Shown in pieces: positions 53,856 to 64,000 of a stretch of DNA of 64,000 nt. The notes beneath the pieces are model-generated. The model was not told the origin of the DNA. It was given only the letters and a program-made list of their open reading frames with translations, and made no database searches. Each line of letters begins with the position of its first letter. Positions within the stretch are counted from its first letter, which is position 1. A program made the position numbers and the translations under genes. Source of the DNA: Actinostola sp. cb2023 (Eukaryota; Cnidaria; Anthozoa; Actiniaria; Actinostolidae); contig JAUJYZ010000929.1 in NCBI GenBank assembly GCA_033675265.1, positions 620,001-684,000 on the forward strand, given 5' to 3'.

Positions 53856-56800
53856 ATGCCAAGTAGATGTGTAGTCCAAGGCTGCAGTAACAAGTCTGCC
53901 CCAAAACAGGGCATTTCTTTACATCTTTCGCCCCTTGACAAGGCACAGTACGCAAAGTGGAGAAAGTTTGTCTTGCTTCACCGCAAAAACTTCAATCCTG
54001 AGGATCGTTTTGCAATATGCTCAAAACATTTCGAGGACAGCTGTTTTTCAAGACTACTACATCAGGAAGGATCTCCACGTAGGCTTATTCCAGAAGCAAT
54101 CCCTACAATTTGGCAATCAACGTTTGTGGATGCTCCAAATAGCGCGAGGGACCGACGGAAGGTGAGCTGTCAAATTTACGTCTGGAATATTTGATGTAAA
54201 CTTATATATAAAAAAGTCATAAATTACCCCAATTGTTTGGAAACTATTCCATCAAGATTATTACTTTCAGTTAAGCAATGAAAATTACCGATGGTATTTA
54301 TTTGTGCACTGAACGCGTAGATTAAAACAACACATGTCGGCTCGTCGCGGCAACGGAGATCTTTGCAGTTCAATCACAGTCAATGAGTTTTTCAGTGCAG
54401 TGCCGTGGTTTGAATTATTGAGGACGGTAAAAAGCGCGAAAAAAGGGACTAGTTTCTGTAATCATTGCAGAAGTAAGATAGCGTAATAGGTTTTTACAAA
54501 CGGCATTTGCAAACACAAGTTCGACGCGGACAAAGCAATGATCAAGTTCACACATCACAGTCGGCATTCTGCATATTGTCGGTAGTTTTTAGAAATCTTA
54601 TGTGAAATATTTTCTCGTTTGTAATTGTTCGCTCTGTGTTTCACATCAGATATTGAAGGACATACTGGCTAAAACGTCGACTGGGAATGATCTCGACCAA
54701 CCACCAATGGCAATGGACCTAACCGGCGTTTTAGAATCTACATGTAGTAACGAGGTAATTTTGATTTGTTAAAAATACTGCAATGTCTTGTCATATCGTA
54801 CGCTTTGAAGATCATTGTTTTTTAAAATTCATTTAGACGACTAAGGACATGGATATAGACGATCCACTGCCAGCACAGTCCGTCGAACCCATTGTTGTGA
54901 CAGCATTTCCCGCCACTAGCACTGCATGTGAACACAGCCCTCAGGTGATTACTACGACTACAGTGTATATAAAGTACACTCCTTATACGGCCTCGTCCAA
55001 TTTTGGCAGTCCTTTGTGCAAGATCTATTTATTATAGATGTAGATATTTATTATAGATATAGATGTAGACCATGCACTTTTATTATGAGATAAATCCAGT
55101 CCAAAAGTTTTACCACTGATTGACTTATATAGTTTTTCGTCAATCAAAAACATCAAATATGCCGAAGCAGTGTCTGGAAATCTAGTGCAAACTACAAGAC
55201 GGGACATTCGTCTGATATCTCTTGTCTTTTTGTTTACCGTCGGTAGGTTGAAATCAATTCTTGCAAGAATTGTGACTACTACAAGGAAGAGATCAGATCT
55301 TTGAAAAAAACTGTTAATACCCTTCAGACCAAAGCTAAAAGGTTACAAGACCGATTGGATAAAAAGAACTCGGAGTTAGAAGAGATATCACATAAACAAA
55401 ATAGAAAATCATTAGGTAAGTATTCTATACATTCTATAATTATTTATGTCATTATCAGGCCACTTTATTGTTTGTTTTTTTATGTAAGAAGAGTTCGACA
55501 TTGCTTCACAATTTTGGGCTGGTTTAGCAGGTTATCCACAATTTAATATAATAATTTGATTTATATAAATAGGAATACAAACAGATAGCAATGATCTTGA
55601 ACAGCATCCACCCACAGAGTATCCACCCACAGAGTGCAATGTCGAAGAACAGGAAGATGGAATTGCTGATGACCCAACATGGGCTCCCAATCCCGAAGAT
55701 AACGACAAAGAAAATCCTAACCTAAGGTATATTTTCATAAGTAATAGCCTTCAGAAGAGCATAAAAAATGGAAAGATGAATGAATGCATAAATACAAAGA
55801 GGAAGCTTAGGCCTACGGCAAACGTCACACTAACCATGAACTTAATTCAGTCGAACCTATTAATTCTGAAATTACGGCTCTGCAGCGACTGTGCTACAAT
55901 GCACAACTGCCTTTTCAAACACAAAATGACATTTTAAATATGAGCCTATTTCAAAATTATTAGGTTTGACTGAATTAAAATAACAATAATAATAAAAGCT
56001 CATGGTTAGTTTGACGTTTGCCCTAGGCCTTACAAAATTAATCAATAGTGCCACACATGTAGTGTAGGTACATGTAATTGTCCCCCTTGCCCCTGTGCTG
56101 TGTACGGCCCTGATATTGTTACTAATAGAAAGCTATCCTGAATCTATTTGTAGGTTGGACTTTGAAGGAAAGAACCAAAGAGAAGAACCGAAAGGGATTG
56201 TCTTTCTTTCAAAACTGATGTTACTCTTTCAGTACTGTCACTATTGTTTCTCAAGCAATCCCAAAGTAGCTGTGTCCCAGAATGGGACATCACTGAGCAT
56301 TGTCAGTAAATGTGAGAGATGTGGAGAAACATTCAACTGGACAAGCCAACCAATACTTCTCAACAAATTTCAGGCTGGGAATTTATTGCTCAGTTTTGCC
56401 ATGCTCACTGCTGGTGCTTCAGTAAGAAAGATGTTGTTAGTATTCCGTCACATGAATCTACTGGCTTATAATGAATGTACCTATTATTATCACCAAAAAC
56501 ACATTCTAATCCCCTCCATTGCAAAGTTTTGGCGATCATATCAAGCTAAGATGCTGGAGTCACTGAGAGGAAAAGAAGTTATAATAGCAGGAGATGGACG
56601 CCATAACAGTATGGGGCACTCGGCCAAGTTTGGCACATACACCATCTACTGTTGTACTGCAGGGTTGATCTTGCATCTTGTTGTTGTGCAGGTTAGTTAA
56701 CATATGATAAATATTTATATGCAACTGCATATTATTTATATTTTGTTATGTGTACTTTAGTCACAATGTAAAGGAACACTTTTACAATATTATTTTTAAA

Positions 56801-58951
56801 CCTCTGAAACAGATATTAGACATACCATACACATCAAAGTGTCCTTTATGTGTCTATTTGACTGATGTACATACATTTATTTCTAGGCTAATGAAGCTGG
56901 CAGCAGTTCAGCCATGGAATTCCTAGGCCATCAAAAGGCATTTGAATTTATATTGGCTACAGGCATGGTGATAACTGCATTTGTGTCCGACCGTCATACA
57001 TCGATCGCAAAATGGATGCGAGAAGAACTACCAGACCGTTGCAAAGCACTAGGAAAACCTGTAGTACACCATTTCTTTGACCTTTGGCATATTGCTAAAA
57101 GTAAGTTGCAATCTACATGTATAACATACCCAAGGGGCTGTGAGGGGGTTCGGGAAGGGAGGGGTACATGTAGGTGCTGGGTTTAGTAATTAAAAACATG
57201 AAAGCAGTCATTACAGCAAACAATGTCTTGCTGAAACAAAATTGGAAGTACATTGTAATTATGTTTCATTTCAAATCTCTTCTCTAGAAATACAGAAAAT
57301 CCTTATCAAGTTAAGCAAGGAAAGGGGAGGGGAATTGATTGGTAGATGGCGCAAAGCTTGTGTCCGCCACTTTCACTGGTCTGTCACATCGACACAAGAT
57401 TTGTTAGGTGAAGTAAAAGTGGCAAAATTCCATTCCTTCTTTTCACACATCCTCAACAAACATAGCAATCTTCCAAACCAACTGTTTAATACTTGTGCAC
57501 ATGGAATCATCACCAGTCCCAAGGTGTGGTTTACAAAAGGTATGTATACTCAATAATTATTTATGGCATGTTCATGTATTAGTACAGGACAAGTAAAACA
57601 GAACAAAAGGACTTAATGATATGAGTTACATGTATAGAGTCGTTTTCATCTGAGTGGGAAACCTACAACACAATGCACACGATTCTTAGTATAGAAATTT
57701 ATTCTCATATGCATACTGTAGGATCTGAGGCATATGAAAAGATGTTTGATGCTCTGACAAATGTACAGCTTACTAAAGCTATAAAGAAGGCATCTTCAGT
57801 GGGGCAGACAAGTTGTCTTGAGGCCTATCATTCGGTCATAAACCACTTTGCACCCAAAATGTTGGCATACTCCTATCTTGGTATGTTTGGAAGGTAAGTA
57901 CATGTACCTCATATAAATATGAAGGACATAACATTTGAAATTCAATAATTATAAAGGCAATTTACTTTTTCGTAGGACAATATTAGCAGCTCTACATTTT
58001 AACTACAATGTCAAAAGAGAACCAAAGGTAGATGACAATGGTAGACCCAAGCTGGAAGTCCGTTATCCGAAATTCAAATATGGAGAAGCGACAGTTAGAG
58101 AACGCAAAACACCACAAAACTTTGGTGAGCTGGAGTATTTGATTGCTACAGATTATCTACTGTACATGAAGTACATGTAACAATAGTATTAATTAATCAT
58201 AATGTAAATATTACAATTTCCTCAAATCTGATTGGTGGACATATTAATGTAGTTACTACTAATTAATCTGGAAGTTGTAATCTCAGTTGTAATCAGATAA
58301 TTTTTTTAAATAGAATCACTCTATATTTAGATAATGCAATTTTCAATTATATTTTTGTCGGAAATATAATAGTTACGATTAATTCCAAACCTATTATACT
58401 AATTGTTATTATAATATTATTCTAATGAACATGTAATGTCATTTAGTTATGGTTGTTTATTACAGATTATGTAAAAGAAATATACACAACTATGACGACA
58501 ACACCTCGTGATGAATTGAAAATCATAGAACAAGAATTGGAACAACAGACACCTGAACATATGCACACCATGTTTGAAAGAGAATCAACTGATGATGCAA
58601 AGGCAAAGTATATTGCAAAAAAAAACAAAAAGTAACTGGTATTTACCCACCAACATGTTCAGGTAATTACATCATACAATGACTTAAAATACTAGTAAGT
58701 AAAAAACACTTGCTGTCCAACATCTCAAGTATGCTCATCAGAACATGAAAATATAATAATTTATGTACATTTTTCTTTCTACTGCAGACGCTGAGGTGCA
58801 GAGAATGATAGAAGAGGCTTCCTTATCTGTACAAGAAGGAGTTCGACAAGAAAGAGCTAGACAAGGAAGAAGAGCACCAACATGCAAAAAGTGTGGTGCC
58901 CCAATGAGAGGGCACAAAAGAGGAAGCTGTGAAGCAGCAACAAATGAATAG
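53856..58951 (+). CDS. Kolobok THAP-DDE transposase, about 12 exons
   Basis: Exons: 53856-54161, 54650-54754, 54837-54944, 55247-55415, 55573-55726, 56154-56691, 56887-57100, 57288-57539, 57722-57893, 57976-58124, 58466-58631 and 58788-58951. Phases agree through exon 11. Exon 1 is a full THAP domain (CVVQGCSNK, LHLSPLDK, KWRKFV, CSKHFED, AIPTIW). Exon 4 is a coiled coil. Exon 6 has CERCGETFNW and AGDGRHNSMGHSAKFGTY (first Asp), exon 7 FVSDRHTSIAKWM (second Asp) and HFFDLWHIAK, and exon 9 CLEAYHSVINHFAPK (Glu). Exon 12 carries a knuckle CKKCGAPMRGHKRGSC. The exon 11-12 junction is out of phase by one base beside an A-rich run; otherwise translation stops at 58635 after about 778 residues. No premature stop was seen in exons 1-10, so it may be recently active. 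Confidence 0.85.
55807..56031. mobile_element. MITE nested in a Kolobok intron
   Basis: Inverted ends TTAGGCCTACGGCAAACGTC and GACGTTTGCCCTAGGCCTTA. It lies in the intron between exons 5 and 6 of the transposase and is followed by a fragment (about 56075-56113) of the 24856 repeat. Confidence 0.65.
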
Positions 58952-59291
58952 AAAATCAAAAGTTCAGTTCATATTTTAATACTCTAGTTATTTCATTTGT
59001 TGTAATAGTGGTTTCATAATACTATGAAAAACTATTAATGTAAACTTTGTAATTACAAAATGAAGCTAAGCAGCTTTTCTCACATTATTACACTCAGTTC
59101 TGATGTATTATATAATTTATTCCATTTCATTGAAAATTTATTTGTACTGATATTGACTGGCATGAAAAGTTGACGAACTACATACATGTGCAAAGGGTTT
59201 ATCAAGAGGAACACTATGTACAGTAATAAATCAAACATGATCCTAAAGGTAGGCATTGTCAATAAATGTACATACATGTACTTATCAGTTA

Positions 59292-60335
59292 TCACAACAA
59301 ATCTTCTTCTTCTGTTGCCTCCTCTTCCTCTTCCTCCTCCTCATCTTCTTCTTCAAAACCTGTGTAAGTTCCATGTTCACTAGGGAACTCTTTCCTTATC
59401 GCAGTGTAGATACAGGCTGGGAGTGGTGTTCTCATGTTCCCCATGTAGTTCCAAATGAACCTAACAATTTGTCTATATGCGACGGAACGTAGAAATCTGA
59501 AGAAAAATCAGTTTATAATATATTTAGATCAAACCAGTATTTACATCTACATACAGGCATACAGTATTTATTTACGTGGAGCGACATAAAATAAATAAAG
59601 TTTTATTTATGCATAGTTATTCCTATTACTTACTCTGATTCGCTTTTTCCCCCCTGCTTGTATAGGGTTACGTAGCTCTTTTTGTTCCTGGTTTTCAGGC
59701 CAATAGCGGCTGTGTGTAGTACCCATTTATCTAAGCAAACATTCGTGAATCCAGGGTGCTCGGTGATACACTCGTCATCTTGTTCGATTTCAGCCATTTT
59801 GTCAGTGCACCGAATCATTTCTTGACAGCAAAAACATTCTTCTGGTTTGACTACAACTTCTAACGAACAATTAGAACAAGTACACCTACAATAGAAATAA
59901 ATATTTAGTGAGTTATGAACCTTTTTTATTTTATTATCACTGTATCTCTAGGAATCTGTCTAGTCGTTGTTAAATCTGCTCGATAAACATCGACTCGTTG
60001 GTTGTTGGTTTCGTACGTTCTATCTTACATGAACGTCATAAGAATGAGAGCAACATATCTACCGTATGTTACTAATGACTTAGAATATTATAATGCTCAT
60101 CTTACCACGTTTCAACTTCTACTTCTCCACTGAATCTTTTCTTGAATTGTACTTCTTTTTCGTCTTCAATGGCGACTTGCTGGATGTAAGTTGCCGCTTC
60201 TTCTGCCGTTGCCACGGGGTCAAGGCTATCGTCGTAAGAAGCTAAAGCATTTGAGTCTAATTCCGAAAAGGAAGTAATAGAAGAATAGGAGGAAAAACTT
60301 GAAGAAAGTTCGCTATCACCTTCACTATCAGACAT
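59292..60335 (-). CDS. P2X7-ballast-like zinc-binding protein of the Kolobok element, three exons
   Basis: Exons 60335-60106, 59885-59634 and 59496-59292 join in phase (donors GTAAGATG and GTAAGTAA) to 228 residues with no lesion. The N-terminus is a Ser/Asp-rich tail (MSDSEGDSELSSSFSSYSS). Then come WCTCSNC and EECFCCQEM Cys clusters, HPGFTNVCLDKWVL, RSVAYRQIVRFIW, LPACIYTAIRKEFP and GTYTGF, ending in an acidic tail. The Cys clusters and the AYR...IRKEFP...Y-GF series match the cytoplasmic ballast domain of the P2X7 receptor. No transmembrane or channel part is present. It is convergent with the transposase inside the same TTAA-bounded element. Its role in transposition is unknown. Confidence 0.83.
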
Positions 60336-61305
60336 TTTACAAAGAAATGTATGCGAGTGTACAGAAGGTCGGTCGCGTCTGTTGGTAAGTTGACGTCACA
60401 GTGGCTTGGAGTGTTAAACCGCTGACCGGCTCATTTATTCAGTGGCAATATGGCGGACAGGCGATTAGAGCATTTTCTAATCGCTATTTCTCGGGACTGT
60501 TATATCTGAAAACATCAATTTGTGAGGATTTCAAATATTCATACCATATACTTTGATTAAAATTGGTCAAAAAACTGTTCGATTTTGGTCCAAGTACCGC
60601 TTTAAATAAACTTTAAGAAAATATTTTTCTTCTTTTGCTGCTGCATCATATATATATTTCTTTGCTAGTAATAAGCAATAATTAATTGGCAGATATGAAT
60701 TCTCTGCCGGTTTGTAGCCATATAAAATATCATTGGTTGTAAGATTGAGTTTTGGTGTATTTTTCTCATTCCACCAAAACTTAAACTCTTCCCAAAAGGC
60801 TATTGTATATTTACATTCAACAAAAAGATGGTTTAAAGTCTGTATGTCAGCGCACAGGTGACACTGATTGTTGTCAATTAACTTATCTCGGAAAAGAGTG
60901 GTCTTAGTATACAGAATATAATGATTAATCTTAAACTGAGTCTTATGTCTTTAGTTGCCCGAAAAGGTAGCTCAAAATTTGTTCTGAACATAAACCTGCT
61001 TTGAATAATCTGGCTTTGGAAGTAGGTGGTTTAATTTTTTTCTCAATAAAAAGTTGTCTGGCTATCTTGCTAGTTATTGTATGGGGTTTAATTTGAGGAG
61101 ACATTTCTATCTTATCAGGATTTTGCAGACAGGAAAGCGTTATTTTCCAAGCCTTTGGTATGGCATTACAAAGCTTCCCGTATTCTAAAAAATAAGTATT
61201 TATTGGATATTTAGAAATAAACTCTTGGAAGGTTAAAAGTTTTCCTTCCTCATTCAGTACTTGTTTTATATATACAGTACCGCTCAAAAGTAACTTACCA
61301 GGCTC

Positions 61306-61512
61306 TCGCGATACGAGTTTATCGTCTCGCGATACGATGAACTCGTCTCGCGATACGATAAACTCGTATCGCGATACGATAAACTCGTATCGCGATACGA
61401 TAAACTAGTATCGCGATACGATAAACTCGTATCGCGAGACGATAAACTCGTATCGCGAGACGTTAAACTTATCTTGCGATACGATAAACTCGTATCGCGA
61501 GACGATAAACTG
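61306..61512. repeat. Left subterminal array of the Tc1 element
   Basis: About ten copies of a roughly 21-bp unit containing the palindrome TATCGCGATA (or TCTCGCGATA) followed by CGATAAACTCG. These are candidate transposase-binding sites by position. Confidence 0.85.
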
Positions 61513-61772
61513 GTATGGCTTATACTTGTACATTATTTTGATACAAGATTCAAACCGTTAGTACTATGATTCATTGCCGAGAACCTTCTGCGTTGTTTGT
61601 AAATTGAGTGAATAAAGTTGTTGCTTTCACGTTCACTGCTATTTGGGGCAAGATTTTATAAACGCATCGCGGCGCAGTGGCATATTTGAGAAGTGTGTGA
61701 TTGTTTGTTGTAAATTTTAATAGCATTTATTAAAGAAAAGCATCATTGTCATTGACTTTTGTCATATGTGGT

Positions 61773-61788
61773 GGCTCCTAAAGGAGCC
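61773..61788 (-). terminator. Histone-mRNA-type 3' stem-loop (Tc1 transposase)
   Basis: Minus strand GGCTCC-TTTA-GGAGCC follows an A-rich flank (AAAAAC) and precedes ACCA. It lies 38 nt after the transposase stop codon. The downstream ACAAAAGTCAATGA is at the same distance as in the 50838 copy, with no gap between the two. There is no AATAAA between the stop codon and the hairpin. Confidence 0.7.
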
Positions 61789-61825
61789 GTTTTTGGCACT
61801 AAAGGCCGGTTTTCAACTGGAGATG

Positions 61826-62857
61826 TCAGTGTCCTGATGCCCGGCCTTCTCGTTCAATAACGATTGGAATAACTTTACTTATATGTCCGATGTAGGAGCA
61901 GCATTTCTTTATGTCCATCCTCTCTCTCCAGAATGTGCTAATCCCTTGTAACAGTTCCTCTTTGTTCAGTGGCTTGGTAGTAGTTCTTAAGTAGTTCTTA
62001 AGTTCGTGCCAAACCATTTCGATGGGATTCAAGTCGGGGATCTCTGGGGGAGTTTTCCACCAATTGATGTTGTTGTCCTGCATAAAGGCTTGTGCTAGGC
62101 GACTGGTGTGTTTGGGGTCATTGTCTTGTTGAAATCTATGTCCATCTGTAAACGTATTGTCAAGGAAAGGTTTCAGTGTGTCACGTAGAATGCTGTTAAC
62201 GTAAAATGTCGAGTCCATAATTCCAGTAAATATGAGAATTCTTGTAGCACCTCTTTTCGATATACCTGCCCAAACATGCACTTTGAATGGATGTTTGGGA
62301 CGTCCTTTCAACTTCGGTTGTTCCCACTTACGGCGGAAGCTGATTTTGCCGTGCCTTTCTAGATGGATAGAAGACTCGTCGGTAAACACCACGTTGTCAA
62401 AAGTCTCTCCCTCTCTTATACAACGTTGGCAGAAATCGAGACGTTTAACACGGTTTGCCTCCCTTATCAATTGGCAGTACTTTGAGCCTGTTTGAATCCA
62501 TCCCAGTTTTATCCTCAGTCGTTTGACTTTGCTTAGGGAGAAGTTGACATCGAACTCTGATTTCAATTTCCATTGTAGGTGTGGTGCCATTAGTTCGTCA
62601 TTTTTTTCCATCTCAGCATCAATGAAGTTCATCAGCTTGGTGGTTACATCTTTAGCAGGACGGCCAGTTGGTTGTAGATTCATGAATGACTGTCTCTCAT
62701 GAAACCTTTTTAGAAACTGCCTCACCGATAAACGACTTATTTGACATTCGTCTTCAGCAAGGATTCTCACAATCTCAGATATATATTTTTTGGCATTTCG
62801 AAGTCGCACAATTTTGGCTTTCTGATCGTGGGTTAAACGTCCCATGACTAAACACAC
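61826..62857 (-). CDS. Tc1 transposase (DD34E), uninterrupted
   Basis: 343 codons from the ATG at 62857. A second in-frame Met six codons later (MGRLTHDQKAKIVRLR) is the likelier start. The N-terminal half has two helix-turn-helix regions (IVRILAEDECQISRLSVRQF; LKSEFDVNFSLSKVKRLRIK) joined by a GRPAKD hook. The catalytic domain has VVFTDESSIH, then FQQDNDPKHTS and DLNPIEMVWHELK; exactly 34 residues separate the second Asp and the Glu. Length is normal for Tc1. No stop or frameshift was seen, so it may be functional. It cuts and pastes its own element at TA. The stop codon is followed 38 nt later by a histone-type stem-loop. Confidence 0.93.
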   Translation of the reverse strand: MCLVMGRLTHDQKAKIVRLRNAKKYISEIVRILAEDECQISRLSVRQFLKRFHERQSFMNLQPTGRPAKDVTTKLMNFIDAEMEKNDELMAPHLQWKLKSEFDVNFSLSKVKRLRIKLGWIQTGSKYCQLIREANRVKRLDFCQRCIREGETFDNVVFTDESSIHLERHGKISFRRKWEQPKLKGRPKHPFKVHVWAGISKRGATRILIFTGIMDSTFYVNSILRDTLKPFLDNTFTDGHRFQQDNDPKHTSRLAQAFMQDNNINWWKTPPEIPDLNPIEMVWHELKNYLRTTTKPLNKEELLQGISTFWRERMDIKKCCSYIGHISKVIPIVIEREGRASGH

Positions 62858-63660
62858 TAAACGTCAGGGTGGGAAAGTGACGTATGAGTCAGAAAAACCG
62901 AAACCTGTGGTTACGGTGGTGTTTGTCACGCATGACTCGAACGTAACTTGTTGACAGGTCGGTAACTCGGTTTGTTTACAACCAATCACGTAACAGGATT
63001 CGCAACGGCAATTCAGATAATGACATGCGGTTTCTACAACTTTGGCGTTTGCAATCTTTCTGATTAGAAAATTATACATGAAACGTCTGGAAAAAGTGCT
63101 AATAACTTTATCAGTCAGAGAAAGTTGTTACAGCGTTGTTTGTCACGCATCACTCGAACTTATAAACTTGTCATAGTTCACTTTATACTGAACTCTATTT
63201 GACGACGTTTAACTTTTACGGTATCACTTAAAGCAAATGAAAAACTTGCTCTAAAAGGTCTATTTTCCTTTTAATAACTCTTATGTGCATCTTGGCAACG
63301 TTCTTGAAAAGCTCATGCAAGTGTAACTAACTTATTATATGATACAATAAAGGATATTGATCAAGTAACTTGTTTACTTATTCATGTACTACTAGCGCTT
63401 ATTTTTTTCCGAACGTGTTGTTTTAAAAGATAATGCAAATGAGGGCAATAAAAACAACACGTCAAAGCAACATTCTCACGTGCACAAGCAGTGGCACTTT
63501 ATGTTTTAATTAAGATTGAAAAGATAACGGCGTAAAAACAAACACTCGGAAGCGTTGCCTGTTTATAATTGATTACCTTATAAAAGTTGAATTAGCCTTG
63601 AGATAATGCTTGTAGAACGGAGTGACCATGCAAAAATGTACATTGCAGATTAAGCATTGC

Positions 63661-63870
63661 GATGCGAGTTTATCGTATCGCGATACGATGAATTTGTCTC
63701 GCGATACGATAAACTCGTATCGCGATACGATAAACTGGTATCGCGATACGATAAACTCGTATCGCGATACGATAAACTGGTATCGCGATACGATAAACTC
63801 GTATCGCGATACGATAAACTGGTATCGCGATACGATAAACTCGTATCGCGATAAACGATACGAGACCTGG
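63661..63870. repeat. Right subterminal array of the Tc1 element
   Basis: About ten units of TATCGCGATACGATAAACT[C/G]G, inverted relative to the left array. More regular than the left array, with alternating CTCG and CTGG spacers. Open frames across it are repeat artefacts. Confidence 0.85.
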
Positions 63871-64000
63871 TAAGTTACTTTTGAGCGGTACTGTAGTATT
63901 CCCTTTATATACCACTGTTTAAAGAATAATGATTTCTTATTAGAAGTGATGAGATGGTTGTTCCATATTATTTCATTCATAATCTGTAATTTATCTTTAG

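Larger units (their letters stand above)
53532..60601. mobile_element. Kolobok DNA transposon, 7.07 kb, two genes
   Basis: The ends AGCGGTACTTGGACCAAAAT and TTTTGGTCCAAGTACCGCT are inverted. TTAA is duplicated at 53528-53531 and 60602-60605, the target known for Kolobok. It encodes a THAP-DDE transposase on plus and a P2X7-ballast-like protein on minus, in convergent orientation. TGACGTCA-type motifs sit near both ends, and a MITE is nested at 55807-56031. It inserted into the 3' coding end of the L1-like retrotransposon. Confidence 0.88.
61275..63893 (-). mobile_element. Tc1 element 1, 2.6 kb, apparently complete
   Basis: The ends CAGTACCGCTCAAAAGTAAC and its complement (GTTACTTTTGAGCGGTACTG) are flanked by TA (61273-61274, 63894-63895). 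Long subterminal arrays lie inside both ends. A single uninterrupted transposase gene is on the minus strand. It inserted into the L1-like ORF2, interrupting it between IKGI and VYIKQ. Confidence 0.92.
53440..63980 (-). pseudogene. L1-like ORF2 C-terminal fragment with zf-RVT, interrupted
   Basis: Pieces in coding order: 63980-63896 (MNEIIWNNHLI...FKQWYIKGI), 61272-60943 (VYIKQVLNEEGKLLTFQEF, FLEYGKLCNAIPKAWK), then after a frameshift/stop near 60945 a zf-RVT finger CHLCADIQTLNHLFVEC...FW with the C-x2-C-x7-H-x4-C pattern. The frame crosses the Kolobok insertion point at TTAA and ends at TAA near 53480. This is the post-RT region of an L1/Tx1-type ORF2; the RT and endonuclease would lie right of the window. 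It is inactive because of the insertions and at least one frameshift. Confidence 0.78.
52808..64000 (-). mobile_element. L1-like non-LTR retrotransposon, 3' part, with three later insertions
   Basis: It runs on the minus strand from beyond the right edge to an A-rich tail (T-rich on plus, 52808-52838) abutting the broken Merlin gene. Later insertions are Tc1 (61275-63893), Kolobok (53532-60601) and a MITE (52894-53434). Removing them rejoins a coherent 3' coding end and UTR. This orders the events: Merlin first, then the retrotransposon, then the three DNA elements. Confidence 0.8.

Noticed and set aside
63573..63980. 135-residue protein with repeated SRYEFIV
   Set aside because: It is a fusion of the L1-like frame with the Tc1 terminal repeat array across the insertion site.
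1..64000. tRNA or rRNA genes
   Set aside because: No stretch with recognisable A/B-box spacing plus cloverleaf, or rRNA core sequence, was noticed by eye; a covariance-model scan would be needed to exclude small ones.

Overview
This is a transposon-rich animal genome window of about 64 kb. It has spliceosomal introns, AT-rich non-coding DNA, dozens of short palindromic elements and no bacterial gene structure. Repeat flavours such as AGCCTGCGTAGCGGCGCA and ATTCTCGTACCCAGAGCC, together with Kolobok, ISL2EU, Merlin and Tc1 elements, suggest a marine invertebrate, probably an anthozoan cnidarian. The species cannot be fixed from the sequence alone.

Region 1 (about 1-25,620, minus strand) is one host gene, the DNA-damage recognition factor XPC/Rad4. 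I located thirteen coding exons, from the start codon at 25617 down to 630; the gene runs off the left edge. Most exons are tiny (44-130 nt) and are spread through introns filled with mobile DNA. These include a 3.2-kb palindromic element at a TTAA target (2966-6148), a 23-bp minisatellite (11.8-13.5 kb), a TTAA/piggyBac-like element (13869-14737) and a 16-bp minisatellite interrupted by a small element (15.6-17.5 kb). They also include several TA-flanked MITEs and an element carrying 276-bp tandem repeats (22.5-24.5 kb). Exon phases match across the junctions where both neighbouring exons were found.

Region 2 (25.7-40 kb) lies upstream of XPC and is almost entirely nested repeats. A 3.4-kb element with 15-bp subterminal repeats sits 169 bp from the XPC start codon and has a 1.5-kb TTAA palindrome inside it. 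A Tigger-like MITE follows, then a second, inverted copy of the 276-bp-repeat element, a decayed Kolobok-like element inside a larger inverted repeat, and a frameshifted SGNH-hydrolase pseudogene of retroelement type.

Region 3 (40-49 kb) is a Tc1-like transposase pseudogene split by two introns. Its first intron was enlarged by a MITE, into which an ISL2EU element (41249-46760) then inserted. The ISL2EU element carries a THAP-DDE transposase and a SAP/SWIM/YqaJ nuclease gene, each with one visible lesion.

Region 4 (50-64 kb) is a readable stack of insertions. A Merlin-type transposase fragment was cut by a minus-strand L1-like retrotransposon. That retrotransposon was in turn hit by a TA-flanked MITE, by a 7.07-kb Kolobok element with TTAA target duplications (a multi-exon THAP transposase plus a P2X7-ballast-like gene), and by a 2.6-kb Tc1 element with an uninterrupted DD34E transposase. 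A zinc-knuckle/coiled-coil ORF and the Tc1 transposase both end in a histone-mRNA-type stem-loop with a matching downstream element. I regard that as the most unusual signal in the window.
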